Counted from the stretch's first letter, positions 33,642 through 43,437 are shown. The stretch is DNA of 64,000 nt from Candidatus Zixiibacteriota bacterium (GCA_040752815.1 JBFMGC010000013.1:1-64000); one strand, 5' to 3'. Notes: generated by a model from the sequence alone, not told the origin. Translations and numbers: made by a program.

Positions 33642-34679
33642 TTAGTTGCCGACATGCTGAGCGCGGGATGCGCCGTACTGCGTGGTATCGATCTCACGAA
33701 GAAAGGCGGCCGATTCCTCCGGCGGCGTGGGATTGATGTAGAAACCGGTACCCCACTCGAACCCGGCGGTCCGGCTAAGACGCGGGATAATCTCGATATG
33801 CCAGTGGTAGATATCATGGTACTCGCGCGTCAGCGGCCTCGTGTGCAGGACGTAGTTGAACGGCGGGTTGTTCAGCGCAAGTTTCATGCGCAGAAGTGTG
33901 TCTTTCAGACACTTCGCCAATACGGTATACTCCGAGTCGGACATCTCGAGGAAACTCGACTGGTGCGCCTTGGGGATAATACAGGTCTCGAAGGGAAATC
34001 GCGACGCGAACGGGACAAACGTGATGAAGGCATCATGATCGCGAACGATCCGCTCCTGGTCCGACAATTCCTGACGCACGATGTCGCAGAAGATGCAGCG
34101 CTCCTTGTATTCGTGGTAGCGCTTCGCGCCGCTGACCTCTTCCTGAACCCGCTTGGGGACAATGGGAGTCGCGATCAACTGGCTGTGCGAGTGCTCGAGC
34201 GAGGCCCCGGCCGCCTCGCCGTAGTTCTTGAAAATGATAATATGTTTGAAGCGGATGTCTCGCTCAAGATCGGCCATCCGCTCGCGATATGACCAGAGCA
34301 CGTCACGCACCCCGGAGTCAGTCATGTCGACCATGTCGAAACGATGCTCCGGCGTTTCGATTATGACCTCGTGAGCGCCGACACCGTTCATGCGATCGTA
34401 AATGCCGTGCGGAGCGCGGTCGAGCGTTCCCTCGATTTTAAGTGCCGGATAGCGATTGGAGATTACTCGAAGCCGCCAGCCCGGGCGATCCGGCTCGGTC
34501 CCCGGCTCACGATAGGCCAGTACCTCGTGGGGGGTGTGGCTTTCGTTGCCGGGACAGAACGGGCACATCGATGCCTCCCGGCTGCGAGGCACGGTGCTGT
34601 AGGCGGTCGGGCGATTGCGCCGCTCGGTCGATATGATGACCCAGCGTCCGGTAATCGGTTCTCTTCTTAACTCAGGCAC
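33642..34679 (-). CDS. galT: Galactose-1-phosphate uridylyltransferase-like (HIT superfamily)
   Basis: The 345-residue protein matches the GalT family, which moves a nucleotidyl group between sugar 1-phosphates. A zinc site starts with CPFC (39-42). The active site is EHSHSQLIATPIVP with His163 and His165; the latter is the covalent nucleotide carrier. Classical enzymes read HPHGQ, so this belongs to the HSHSQ subgroup, in which substrate choice (UDP or ADP sugars) varies. A second pair, CIFCD, follows near residue 195, and YHWHIEIIPRL ends the catalytic domain. It is translationally close to glgA. Confidence 0.85.
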   Translation of the reverse strand: MPELRREPITGRWVIISTERRNRPTAYSTVPRSREASMCPFCPGNESHTPHEVLAYREPGTEPDRPGWRLRVISNRYPALKIEGTLDRAPHGIYDRMNGVGAHEVIIETPEHRFDMVDMTDSGVRDVLWSYRERMADLERDIRFKHIIIFKNYGEAAGASLEHSHSQLIATPIVPKRVQEEVSGAKRYHEYKERCIFCDIVRQELSDQERIVRDHDAFITFVPFASRFPFETCIIPKAHQSSFLEMSDSEYTVLAKCLKDTLLRMKLALNNPPFNYVLHTRPLTREYHDIYHWHIEIIPRLSRTAGFEWGTGFYINPTPPEESAAFLREIDTTQYGASRAQHVGN

Positions 34680-34768
34680 GGGCTACTCCGCAAAACTTTA
34701 ACATACCTTTGTTCACTCCCGCTGTCAACCTGCGCCGCCTTTGAATGGGCGCACCCTGCCAATCCTTC

Positions 34769-36046
34769 TTAAAAACTGAGAATACCGTGCTCGTTGATCT
34801 GCCCCTCCGAGAGCTTTTGCAAAAGACTGACCTCATCTTGCGTCAGCGTGACAGCCCTCCTCTCGGCAGTCCGGCGTATGGTCGTGATGGCCTGGTCGAA
34901 CCGGTAGGTTTGGTAACCTGCCGAGTTTCCCCACTTGAACGACGGCACCTCGCGATCCGTGACCAGCGTGCCACCGAAGATATTGCAGCAAACACCGATC
35001 TTCACGCCCGTATTCAATAGCGTCCCGATACCGAACTTAGTGTGATCGCCTACAAACGAGCCGACTTTGATCGAGCCGGTGTCGATCATCGTGCCGCCTA
35101 CGCTTACCGCTATCGCAGAGTAGTTGTTTTTCAGATCAGAATTGGTTGTCATTGCCCCGAAATTCACCCACGCGCCGACATAAGCATGGCCGATAAATCC
35201 GGCGTGATACTTGTTCACGTAGGCCTGGAACACCGATTCTTCGACTTCGCCGCCTACCCGACAGGTGTGGCCGATCGAGCTGCCACTCAGCTTGCCGGCG
35301 ACCAGTATCGAGTTGGGTCCTACATAGCAGGGTCCATATATTGCCACCTGGGACTCGATTCTCGTGTTGTCGCCTATATACACTGGTCCGCGGGAGGCAT
35401 CAATCAGCGAGCCCGGCAGCATTTCCACGTTGTTTCCCAGATGGATCTGCTCCGGCTTTATAGTGTAAGCGCCAGAGTAGACCTTCACGTGCTGGGGATT
35501 CCTCGATTTGTCCTGGAGAAATGCAAAATCGGCGGCTATCTCCTGATCGATATCGGATACCAGATCCCAGCACCAGTTATAGAGTGACGCATCGGTTTCG
35601 GCTACCGAGACATCAACCCGGTTCGCGGCATACACCGCTTGGTACTGCTCCGGAGTCGCCACTTTGGGAACATCGGCGGTGAATTCCTCAGGAAAGAACA
35701 CGCCGATCAATTCGCTGTCGCGGCCGACTATCCGGGTCACCAAACGCGCGCCGGCCAGCGCCTCAAGAATGCTCCCATAGCTGCGAATTCGCCCGTTCAG
35801 GAATAAGACCGCCTGATGTTCCTGGCGCTGAATGATATTCACCGGGTAATCGCGATGCTCGGCTGTAACCATCGCAGCCAGATCGTGGCGGGCCGACAGA
35901 GAGATCTCAGGCCGCTCGAAGTACCTCTCGGCGCGACGAAACAGCGGCAGGATTCCGGCCCGCAGGCAGTACACCGGACGGAGATAAGTCAGAGGGAAGA
36001 ACTGCCGGAACTGTTCGTCTTCAAAGAAGCAAATGCGCGGACCCAT
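34769..36046 (-). CDS. Alternative bacterial GlmU-like sugar nucleotidyltransferase
   Basis: The 425-residue protein begins with FFEDEQFRQFFPLTYLRPVY, where classical nucleotidyltransferases have the GxGTRL loop; this is characteristic of the alternative GlmU family in FCB bacteria. The C-terminal half is a left-handed beta-helix with hexapeptide repeats (IHLGNNVEMLPGSLID, VYIGDNTRIESQVAIYG) and KYHAGFIGHAYVGAWVNFGA, close to the acetyltransferase part of GlmU. It likely makes UDP-N-acetylglucosamine or a related nucleotide sugar. It is first in the galT-glgA-GT-C direction, 89 nt before galT. Confidence 0.85.
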   Translation of the reverse strand: MGPRICFFEDEQFRQFFPLTYLRPVYCLRAGILPLFRRAERYFERPEISLSARHDLAAMVTAEHRDYPVNIIQRQEHQAVLFLNGRIRSYGSILEALAGARLVTRIVGRDSELIGVFFPEEFTADVPKVATPEQYQAVYAANRVDVSVAETDASLYNWCWDLVSDIDQEIAADFAFLQDKSRNPQHVKVYSGAYTIKPEQIHLGNNVEMLPGSLIDASRGPVYIGDNTRIESQVAIYGPCYVGPNSILVAGKLSGSSIGHTCRVGGEVEESVFQAYVNKYHAGFIGHAYVGAWVNFGAMTTNSDLKNNYSAIAVSVGGTMIDTGSIKVGSFVGDHTKFGIGTLLNTGVKIGVCCNIFGGTLVTDREVPSFKWGNSAGYQTYRFDQAITTIRRTAERRAVTLTQDEVSLLQKLSEGQINEHGILSF

Positions 36047-36166
36047 TTCTCTATCTCGTAGATACAGGTTTCACTCTGGCCACGGCCGATCCAGATTGGA
36101 CGCTGAGGCATTGGAGTCTTCTAACTCTATATCGGCGCTATCACGATTGGTCCACAAGGGGCAGCC

Positions 36167-36679
36167 TCAGATCGAGCGATCTCCAAACAAACTGGCGCGA
36201 CTTTGAAGCAATCTCAGAAGCGGCATTCCCAGGACAAAGCAGGCGGCCACCTGACCGAGTCCGATCATCTGCACGGCAAACCAGTAGCTGACATCGATTA
36301 TGGGGGCCAGATACAAAGAAACACCGAGAGCGTTTACCAGCACCGGCGGAAGCGGCGCCAGCAGCCAGGCGTGGCGAGATTTCACACTGACGGCGATCAG
36401 CCGTGTCAGCACCGCCGCCACTAACGTAAGCAGAGAACCGAATACAACGTCCTGCCAACCCATGCCGCCAAAAAAATTGGCGATAAGACACCCTACAAAC
36501 AATCCCGGTACGGCGGCACGAGACAGAAAGGGAAGTACGGTTAGCGCCTCGGCAACTCTGACCTGATAGACTCCGAATGATATCGGATAGAAGACGAGGC
36601 CGAGCAGCGCGTAGGCAGCGGCAATCAGCCCGGCCTGAGCTGTTTCGTTCAAACGTCGCGGAGACACAAAGCCATGCAA
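36167..36679 (-). CDS. queT: QueT-family membrane transporter (queuosine precursor type)
   Basis: The 170-residue protein has five to six helices and the QueT pattern: FYPISFGVYQVRVAEALTVL, then AVPGLFVGCLIANFFGG and DVVFGSLLTLVAAVLT. QueT proteins are substrate-binding (S) components of ECF-type vitamin transporters and are linked to uptake of queuosine precursors. The start is uncertain: the frame has only TTG at 36679, GTG at 36667 and TTG at 36652, none with a good ribosome site. No preQ1 riboswitch is recognisable upstream. The transporter's energising subunits are not in the window. Confidence 0.8.
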   Translation of the reverse strand: MHGFVSPRRLNETAQAGLIAAAYALLGLVFYPISFGVYQVRVAEALTVLPFLSRAAVPGLFVGCLIANFFGGMGWQDVVFGSLLTLVAAVLTRLIAVSVKSRHAWLLAPLPPVLVNALGVSLYLAPIIDVSYWFAVQMIGLGQVAACFVLGMPLLRLLQSRASLFGDRSI

Positions 36680-36779
36680 TTGACAATATGGGGCGGTGTC
36701 AACCTTTTTTGCGTGTCACCAGGGCGGCAGTCGCCGTATGGCCGAACTATCAGAATCCGTCTCACGAGTTTGATCTGTT

Positions 36780-36875
36780 GCGTCAGGCCTTGAGCCCGAC
36801 CCGGCTCCGCGTAGGGGACAGGGTCGGGCGGTGACCTAACGCCGTACGGGAGTGGTGGACGTCCTCGTCCATCAC
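36780..36875. repeat. 63-nt palindromic element, copy 2, plus AGGA/TCCT-loop hairpin
   Basis: Bases 36780-36842 pair end to end (GCGTCAGGC with ACCTAACGC, and GAGCCCGAC with GTCGGGC) and match 20305-20367 in size and terminal bases. Bases 36852-36875 form a hairpin with arm GTGGTGGACG and loop TCCT, the inverted counterpart of 1711-1734. Confidence 0.7.
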
Positions 36876-36910
36876 GATCCGAGAAGCGACAGCCACCCGT
36901 GGTTTCCAGC

Positions 36911-37882
36911 TTACGATCGTTTTCGCCGGCGTTTTCGGTAGCGGTCCGCTATGAGTCGGCCGATCTCACCGAGCTCCCGCCGTAGCTCGTCGGGCGCTAT
37001 AACTACCGCATCGGCACCAAATCCAAGCAGCCAGCGACGGATCTCGTCGGTGCCGTTCACGATCACACGGTAGCGGATACGGTCGTTGTCGAGTCGTTCA
37101 ATCGTTTCGCTGGGATGATGGCGAGAATCGGTTACCACGCGCGAGGCTCGCCCCTGAAACTCGACCACCACTTCCACGGGCTCACCGTGATGTAACTCCC
37201 AGCTCCCCGCGAAATAATCCGATGCGCTTATCTCTTTACGCCGCGTGAACTTTGTCTCTGTGGTTGTCAGGCTGCGCAGGCGATCGATCCGAAAAGTGCG
37301 AAAATCCCGGCGCAGATGACAATAACCAACAAAGTAAAAAGCGTGCCGCCTGAAGATGATAAAATACGGATCGACCAGCCGCCGGGTCAGGCCATGTTCA
37401 AGGCTGTCATATTCGAGATCAACACTTCTCTGCTCGCTGATAGCTCTTTCAAGTACCCCGTAGAATCGAGTCGTCGCCCGCCCGGTGATTGTGGTATCAA
37501 TTTCTATATGTGCGGTCTCACGTGACATCTTTCGCATCTCGCGAGTGGCTTGGGGCAGGCAACAATCAATCTTAGCCTTGATCTGCCGAAGTGTATCCGC
37601 CTTTCGCCCCGCCTTGGCGAGAGGTGTCGATTCGAGCGCCAGCCGCAGACAGGTATATTCATCAAGAGTGAAATTGAGCGGCGGGAGGAAATTCCCCGAC
37701 GCAAGTTTGTATCCGTTGTCATAGTAAATCGGGACGTTGGCCTCGGAGAGCGAAATCAGATCGCGATAGATCGAGCGCTCGGTCACCTGGCACTCATCGG
37801 CCAGCCGTCGCGCATTGAGGCTCTTGCGACTCCGAAGCAGGTTAAGAATATAGAGTAGTCTATCGTATTTCGACATCCCCAT
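36911..37882 (-). CDS. WYL-domain transcriptional regulator
   Basis: The 323-residue protein has an N-terminal helix-turn-helix of the HTH_11/DeoR type (SKYDRLLYILNLLRSRKSLN, then ADECQVTERSIYRDLISLS). A WYL domain follows (about 150-220: ERAISEQRSVDLEYDS, FYFVGYCHLR, FRIDRL), and then a C-terminal WCX-like extension. WYL domains bind nucleic acids or small ligands and often regulate DNA-damage or defence genes. The ATG at 37882 has AAGGTG 6 nt upstream; the open frame continues far upstream but has no initiation signal there. Its targets are unknown; the divergent envelope operon is a candidate. Confidence 0.88.
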   Translation of the reverse strand: MGMSKYDRLLYILNLLRSRKSLNARRLADECQVTERSIYRDLISLSEANVPIYYDNGYKLASGNFLPPLNFTLDEYTCLRLALESTPLAKAGRKADTLRQIKAKIDCCLPQATREMRKMSRETAHIEIDTTITGRATTRFYGVLERAISEQRSVDLEYDSLEHGLTRRLVDPYFIIFRRHAFYFVGYCHLRRDFRTFRIDRLRSLTTTETKFTRRKEISASDYFAGSWELHHGEPVEVVVEFQGRASRVVTDSRHHPSETIERLDNDRIRYRVIVNGTDEIRRWLLGFGADAVVIAPDELRRELGEIGRLIADRYRKRRRKRS

Positions 37883-37902
37883 AGGGATCACCTTGGGAAG
37901 CC

Positions 37903-37932
37903 AAGATAAGCCGGTATCCGGTTCCCCGTCAA
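37903..37932 (-). promoter_or_regulatory. Promoter of the WYL regulator
   Basis: On the minus strand, TTGACG (37932-37927) and TATCTT (37908-37903) are 18 nt apart, about 20 nt before the ATG. Confidence 0.55.
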
Positions 37933-38153
37933 CCGTTCTGCAGCACGTCGATTCCCCTCCCTTCCGAAAGGGTTTTACCGGTATTGACGGCGTCCCATAC
38001 TCTTGTTTTCGGACCCCAGGCATGCCACCAGAATCGGACCGGTGATCCGCCACTAACTGGTCGTCCCGCAACAACTTCCCCGGCCAAATCCACGCGGCAC
38101 TCCGTTTGCGCAATGCTGCTCGAACGAATGTGAAACGGAGACCAGGGGTAGTC

Positions 38154-40205
38154 ATGAGCAAGAAGCGAAATCGACGCACACCGGGCGACTCAGACAGCAC
38201 CGACGGATTCTGGCTGTTCAAGTTCGGCACCAAGCTGCTCCTCACGGTAGTCATTGTTCTTCTGGCCTTGTCGCTCATGCAGTGCACGATCAGGAAGCCG
38301 GAATCACCCACCTGGAACACGCAACTGGTGCTGCCGCTTATCAACCGCACCTACACGATGAGTGAAATAGTCGATAAGATTGACCAGGAGGGAGTGTCGA
38401 TCGACGCCGACTCCAACGTCATCTTCTTTCTTACGCGCGAGATCGACACCGTGCGGCTCGACGCCGATGAGCTTTCCACCCCCGACCTGTCCTATACCGT
38501 ATTCGAGCAAATCGGCCAGTTCGATATCCCGGCGCCAACTGTTGATCCGGTGACCCTCGATATCACCCAGGTCGGCGGTCTGGCCACTTATGTGCCAGGC
38601 GCGGTGCCGGCAACCGCCTTCAGCATTACCAATGATCTTAGCGGTATCGACACCTGGTCAAGCGTGGGAATAACCAACGGCCAGGCGTACGTGGTAGTCG
38701 CCAATAATCTGGGATTTGAGATCACGGCCAACTCGGTGGAACTTTGGGACGTCACCTACAACCGCTCCATCGGCACGCAAGCCTTTCCTACACCGATTGC
38801 CGATGGCGACATCGATTCGGTGCTGTACGATCTAAGTGGCAAAACAATCTCCAATCGAATTCAGGCCAGGATAACGGCGCTCACGCAAGGGGGACTGGTG
38901 CTCTCTACGTCGGGCAAAGAAATCACGACCGCGATGCGCTTTGTCAGCGACCTCACTGTTGGCGCCGCCACCGGCGAGATTCCCGCGCTGAATCGTTCGT
39001 TCTCGCAGGCGCTGACATTGGCGGAACAGGATATTGTGCACCGAGCCACTCTGTCGGGGGGCAGTCTAAGCATCGCCATCGGCAATCAAACCAACCTCGG
39101 AGCCACGTTGGATCTGAGCTTCCCGGATATCCGCAACGGCGGAATCCCGCTTACCCTTCAGCGGACCGTGGGGCCGATTTCGTCGAGTACTGTCAATATC
39201 AATCTGACCGGCTACGAAATAGTGCCGGTAGACCTGACTCCGCCACAGGAGATTCGGGTAGAGGTGACGGCCACAGTTCCGTCGTCTGCTCCCCAACATG
39301 TCACGGTGGCGCAATCCCAGCAGTTTATTGTCGACGCCACCCTGTCCTCAATGACATTTGATACGGTCACCGGCGTTTTCGGAGTGGTCGGCTCCACGCT
39401 CGACCCGACCCGGTACAGCGTGGACGTTCCTGACGGCTTCGACTCCGCCCAGGTGGTGTCGGCGGTTCTGACGCTGGCAATCGAGAACGGCGTCCAGCTC
39501 CCCGGCAGCCTCAATCTGACCCTGCTCGGCAACAACGGCAAGACCCTGACCGTTTCCGGCGCCATCGATCCGGCTGCGTCAGGGAGTTCCGTGATTACGC
39601 AGTTGATCGACACCACCGTAGCCGATTTCCTCTCGCCGTTTCCCTCTCAGATTACGATCTCGGGCGGAGCCACTTTCGGCGATGGGGTCAGTGTCGGCTC
39701 GGTCAGAATCGGTGATTACATCAGGGCAACGGTTGATATCCTGGCGCCGCTCGAGGTGATCCTCCCGCGCACTGTGGTCACACCTGATATCGAAAGTGAG
39801 TTCATTGATCCGGACGACTTCGACCCGGTCAATGATCACGTGCTCGAAGCCCGGCTGATTTATAACGCGATCAACCGGCTGCCATTGGGCGCCACTATCA
39901 ATCTGTTTCTGTCCGGAGATTCGGCCACGGTGCTGACCAACCCGCAAGCATCGTTCGTTGACGAAATCTATGTAGTGGCGGCGCCAACCGTGGGCGGAAT
40001 CGCGAGTGACACCGTATCCACCGGATACCTGCAAGTGGTGATTGATAGTGTCGATGTTGAAGTCCTCAAGAACGATACGCTTTACATAGGCACGCAGATA
40101 GTCCTCGATGACACCAACGGACTTCCGGTCAAGCTGACCGCATCCGACTACCTGACTTTGACCGGTCGGATTGAAGTCGAATACCGCTTCGACGGCGCCT
40201 TCTAA
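38154..40205 (+). CDS. Large beta-rich lipoprotein, first gene of an envelope operon
   Basis: The 683-residue product has a basic N-terminus (MSKKRNRRTPGD) and a hydrophobic helix ending in LSLMQC, a plausible lipobox near residue 43. The rest is Ser/Thr/Asp/Val-rich with repeated strand patterns (VTLDIT, ITNDLS, ITISGG), suggesting stacked beta-sandwiches. I do not recognise a named family. The long cytoplasm-facing N-terminus is unusual for a lipoprotein, so a simple membrane anchor is possible instead. The next gene follows after 13 nt. The partner beta-barrel and M6 protease suggest an assembly or secretion role. Confidence 0.7.
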   Translation: MSKKRNRRTPGDSDSTDGFWLFKFGTKLLLTVVIVLLALSLMQCTIRKPESPTWNTQLVLPLINRTYTMSEIVDKIDQEGVSIDADSNVIFFLTREIDTVRLDADELSTPDLSYTVFEQIGQFDIPAPTVDPVTLDITQVGGLATYVPGAVPATAFSITNDLSGIDTWSSVGITNGQAYVVVANNLGFEITANSVELWDVTYNRSIGTQAFPTPIADGDIDSVLYDLSGKTISNRIQARITALTQGGLVLSTSGKEITTAMRFVSDLTVGAATGEIPALNRSFSQALTLAEQDIVHRATLSGGSLSIAIGNQTNLGATLDLSFPDIRNGGIPLTLQRTVGPISSSTVNINLTGYEIVPVDLTPPQEIRVEVTATVPSSAPQHVTVAQSQQFIVDATLSSMTFDTVTGVFGVVGSTLDPTRYSVDVPDGFDSAQVVSAVLTLAIENGVQLPGSLNLTLLGNNGKTLTVSGAIDPAASGSSVITQLIDTTVADFLSPFPSQITISGGATFGDGVSVGSVRIGDYIRATVDILAPLEVILPRTVVTPDIESEFIDPDDFDPVNDHVLEARLIYNAINRLPLGATINLFLSGDSATVLTNPQASFVDEIYVVAAPTVGGIASDTVSTGYLQVVIDSVDVEVLKNDTLYIGTQIVLDDTNGLPVKLTASDYLTLTGRIEVEYRFDGAF

Positions 40206-40218
40206 GGGGGACAAGGTG

Positions 40219-41514
40219 ATGACGATTCAATTTAAAGGGAACTTATCGCAGCCGCAGCGTTTGCGCGCTGCGCCGTTTGTGGCTGCCATATGTTTGACGA
40301 TCTGTGCCCTCCCTCGGACGGGTCAGGGAGCAGCCACAGTGCATTCCTCCGCGCGAAGCGCCGCCATCGGAGGTGCATTCACCGGTCTGGCCAAAGGTGT
40401 TAGCGCCTCGAAGTACAACCCGGCAAATCTCGGCCTTGACGGCTACAATCAGTACGGTCTCGAATTAGCTTCGTTCGGCGCCAGCGTTACCAACAACGCC
40501 TTCACGCTCTCGGATTATAACAAGTACACCGGCGCAGTGCTTTCAACCGCCGATAAGCAGGATATCCTGGACAAGATACCGACCGAAGGGCTGAGCATCG
40601 ATGCCGACGTCAAGGCCTCCGCCCTCTCTGTGGCGCTCGGTAAGTTTGTACTCAGCTTCAATGGCGTCGGAGCAGCCGATGTCAATCTCAACCGGGATAT
40701 TGTCAACCTCTTGCTGAATGGAAACACGTTTGCGGATACCGTTGACGTAACCGGCTCATACTCAAACGGCGTGAGCTACGCCACAGGCAGTCTCTCTTAT
40801 GGTCTGCCGGTCTACTCATCAGGTACGAGACAACTCGCTGTCGGCCTGACCGCCAGCTACATCTATGGGCTGGGTATCGAGGAAGTCGTCAGCCTCAAGG
40901 GCCTGGCCACAACGCTACAGACCGGGTTCGACGGTCAGGGTGAGGCGATCATCCGCACGGCCTCAGGCGGCAGCGGATATGGTCTTGATCTCGGTATCGC
41001 TCTTAAACTCAGCAACAACTACACCGCGGGCGTGCGCCTGGAGAATGTCATCAGCAAGATCAACTGGAATAAAGACTCTCAAGAGCACGGCTATATATTC
41101 TCGTTCGACACTGCCACGATTGATGACTTTGATCAGGACTTCGTCACCTCGGAAGATTACACGCGGGACATTCCATCGTTTTCCACCACGCTCCCGGCCG
41201 TTATGAACGCCGGGTTTGCCCGGACCAGCGGCAAGCTGCTCTGGGCGGTAGATTGGACCCAGGGATTCCGTGCCGCGCCGGGTACATCAACCAAACCGCG
41301 CATGGCCATAGGCGCTGAATGGTCACTCGTTAGCTGGCTGCCGTTTCGCGGCGGCTTCAGCGCCGGCGGTGACCGCAACACGGTCTTCTCATTCGGCACC
41401 GGGCTAAACCTTATCGGATTTTATTTGGACGCCGCAATCATAACCGGCAGTTCCCTCTCCGTCTACTCGGCCAAGGGGGCCAACCTTGCCATGTCTATGG
41501 GAATTCTCTTTTGA
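40219..41514 (+). CDS. Outer-membrane beta-barrel protein, PorV/DUF5723-like
   Basis: The 431-residue protein has a signal peptide (cut near GQGAA). Then comes a segment typical of FadL/PorV-type barrels: ARSAAIGGAFTGLAKGVSAS, then YNPANLGLDG. Amphipathic strands end in an aromatic/hydrophobic C-terminus (SMGILF). In type IX secretion PorV shuttles cargo at the outer membrane, and the next gene encodes a protein with a type IX-like C-terminal domain. The ATG at 40219 has AAGG nearby and lies 13 nt after the previous stop. Assignment to PorV itself is not certain. Confidence 0.75.
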   Translation: MTIQFKGNLSQPQRLRAAPFVAAICLTICALPRTGQGAATVHSSARSAAIGGAFTGLAKGVSASKYNPANLGLDGYNQYGLELASFGASVTNNAFTLSDYNKYTGAVLSTADKQDILDKIPTEGLSIDADVKASALSVALGKFVLSFNGVGAADVNLNRDIVNLLLNGNTFADTVDVTGSYSNGVSYATGSLSYGLPVYSSGTRQLAVGLTASYIYGLGIEEVVSLKGLATTLQTGFDGQGEAIIRTASGGSGYGLDLGIALKLSNNYTAGVRLENVISKINWNKDSQEHGYIFSFDTATIDDFDQDFVTSEDYTRDIPSFSTTLPAVMNAGFARTSGKLLWAVDWTQGFRAAPGTSTKPRMAIGAEWSLVSWLPFRGGFSAGGDRNTVFSFGTGLNLIGFYLDAAIITGSSLSVYSAKGANLAMSMGILF

Positions 41515-41528
41515 GAAGGGAGTCTATC

Positions 41529-43277
41529 ATGAATATCAACATCTGCGGAAAACTGAGACTGCTGAGCCGGCCATTCGTAGTTGCAGTGTCGCTGGCAATC
41601 GCGTTTGCCTCTCCGGTATTGTCGAACCCGCCGCATCCGGATCTGCTGAGCGCTCGAGAGGCCGCCATACAGGGCGGTCTTGCCGTCGCGCCGCTTCCGA
41701 GCCCATCGGAACTCCACGCTCGCGGTATCGACACGCCAGACGACTTCTTCGGCCGTCGCAAAGACGGCAAAACGCCGACTGCCGCAGCGCAAGCGTTGGG
41801 TCCGTTCCGCGTGCTGGCCATACTGGTCGATTTTTCCGACCACACCGCCCAAGTGAACGCCGGCTTTTTCGATACGCTTGTCTTTGGCACGGGAGCCGGC
41901 ACGGTGCGCCATTATTTTGACGAAATTTCGTACGCACAGATCGACCTGATAACCGTCAATCTGCCCTCGTCTCTCGGCTGGAGGCGGGCGCCCCAGACAT
42001 ACGCGTACTACGTCAATAATGAGTATGGCATGGGCAGCTATCCGAACAATACGCAGAAGCTGGTTGAGGACCTCGTGACGATTGTCGACCCCCTGGTGAA
42101 TTTCAACCCGTATGACAATGATAACGACGGTGATGTCGACGTGCTCCTCGTGGTTCATTCCGGGACCGGCGCCGAGTTGAGCGGCAGCACCACCGACATC
42201 TGGTCGCACAAATGGGGCATTAACCCGAGGTTGACTGGCGACGGGGTATATGTCAACAACTTCACGGTGCAACCCGAGTTTTGGAATGCACCTCGCGACA
42301 TGACTATCGGCGTCTTCGCGCACGAATTGCTTCACGGATTCGGACTGCCCGACCTCTACGATACCGATGGCGGCGGGCAGTTCGTTTCCAATGGCGTCGG
42401 CCGCTGGTGTATCATGTCGTATGGAAGCTGGAACGGATCGATGGGCAATTCGCCGGCGCATCCTTGCGCCTGGAGCCGGATCGAGCTCGGCATTACCACA
42501 GCGGTCAATGTCTCGGCCAACATAAATAACCAGGCCATCTTGGCGGTGGAAAGCGGCGGGCCGGTTTTCCGCCTTTGGACATCGGGGGCACCCTCTCTCG
42601 AGTACTTTCTGGTGGAGAACCGCCAGCGTACCGGCTATGACGCTGCCCTGCCGGCCGCAGGCCTTCTGATATGGCACATCGACGATGCCAAGACCAACAA
42701 CGAAGACGAGTGGTACCCCGGCGTGCCCGGTTCGTCACATTTCCTCGTGGCGCTCGAGCAGGCGGACGGATTATGGGAACTCGAGCATGCGAATGATCAG
42801 GGCGATGCCGCCGACCCGTGGCCCGGTTCGCTGAATCGCACGAGCTTCAACGGCACCAGCACACCGTCGTCCGACGGCTATCTCACCGGCGGCAGTTTTG
42901 TCGGTGTCACTGGCATATCGCCCTCCGGCGCCACTATGACCGCGAACCTTATCGTAGGTCTGGCCGCTGACGTGGGCGACGATAATCTCACGCTGCCCGG
43001 TGACTTCCGACTCGCCCAAAACTATCCGAATCCGTTCAACCCAAGTACCGTTATCGAATTCGAGTTGCCGAGGACGGGCGATGCCAGACTCGATGTGTAC
43101 AACTTGCTCGGCCAGCACGTGCGGACCCTGGTCGATGGACCGACAACCGCCGGCACCTCCACGGCTTCATGGGATGGCACCGATAACAGTGGTGAGCGCG
43201 TAGCCTCTGGAATATACTTCTACCGGCTGGTCACCGACGGTGAAAGTCTGACACGAAAGATGATGCTTCTGAAATAG
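41529..43277 (+). CDS. M6-family secreted metalloprotease with type IX-like C-terminal sorting domain
   Basis: The 582-residue protease has a signal peptide (cut near VLSNP), a propeptide-like region, and an M6 (immune inhibitor A) catalytic domain. Its zinc motif is HELLHGFGLPD, with His265, Glu266, His269 and Asp275. An acidic DNDNDGDVDV loop may bind calcium. Residues 490-582 form a FlgD-like/type IX sorting domain: FRLAQNYPNPFNPSTVIEFE, then VYNLLGQHVRTL and SGIYFYRL, ending LTRKMMLLK. The ATG at 41529 follows AAGGGAG at 6 nt. The operon-mates may help its export. Confidence 0.9.
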   Translation: MNINICGKLRLLSRPFVVAVSLAIAFASPVLSNPPHPDLLSAREAAIQGGLAVAPLPSPSELHARGIDTPDDFFGRRKDGKTPTAAAQALGPFRVLAILVDFSDHTAQVNAGFFDTLVFGTGAGTVRHYFDEISYAQIDLITVNLPSSLGWRRAPQTYAYYVNNEYGMGSYPNNTQKLVEDLVTIVDPLVNFNPYDNDNDGDVDVLLVVHSGTGAELSGSTTDIWSHKWGINPRLTGDGVYVNNFTVQPEFWNAPRDMTIGVFAHELLHGFGLPDLYDTDGGGQFVSNGVGRWCIMSYGSWNGSMGNSPAHPCAWSRIELGITTAVNVSANINNQAILAVESGGPVFRLWTSGAPSLEYFLVENRQRTGYDAALPAAGLLIWHIDDAKTNNEDEWYPGVPGSSHFLVALEQADGLWELEHANDQGDAADPWPGSLNRTSFNGTSTPSSDGYLTGGSFVGVTGISPSGATMTANLIVGLAADVGDDNLTLPGDFRLAQNYPNPFNPSTVIEFELPRTGDARLDVYNLLGQHVRTLVDGPTTAGTSTASWDGTDNSGERVASGIYFYRLVTDGESLTRKMMLLK

Positions 43278-43319
43278 CACTCACCCCCTGCAATCCGGGC
43301 TGCTCACACGAGCGGCAGC

Positions 43320-43353
43320 AAAACCCCAAGCAAGGATGGCCGGGGGGTTTTTT
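43320..43353 (+). terminator. Intrinsic terminator of the M6 protease operon
   Basis: AAAACCCC pairs with GGGGTTTT around a 16-nt loop, and the T-run continues as TTTTTTG. It lies about 45 nt after the M6 stop. Confidence 0.65.
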
Positions 43354-43437
43354 GTGTTTTGATGTCCAGCACGCGGATGTCGAATCCGGCCCCGAAGCTG
43401 ATCAGGAGCTGTCAAGCGATCCTGCCCGTGTCGTGCT

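Noticed and set aside
36141-36686. 181-codon minus-strand frame overlapping queT
   Set aside because: It is in another phase from the frame that carries the transmembrane QueT pattern, and is Arg/Ser/Cys-rich.
36680-36760. preQ1 riboswitch upstream of queT
   Set aside because: The region has an A-rich tract but lacks the conserved preQ1 hairpin and tail arrangement. The start codon is itself uncertain.
41463-42677. 404-codon minus-strand frame
   Set aside because: Antisense to the M6 protease, which has a signal peptide, zinc motif and sorting domain.
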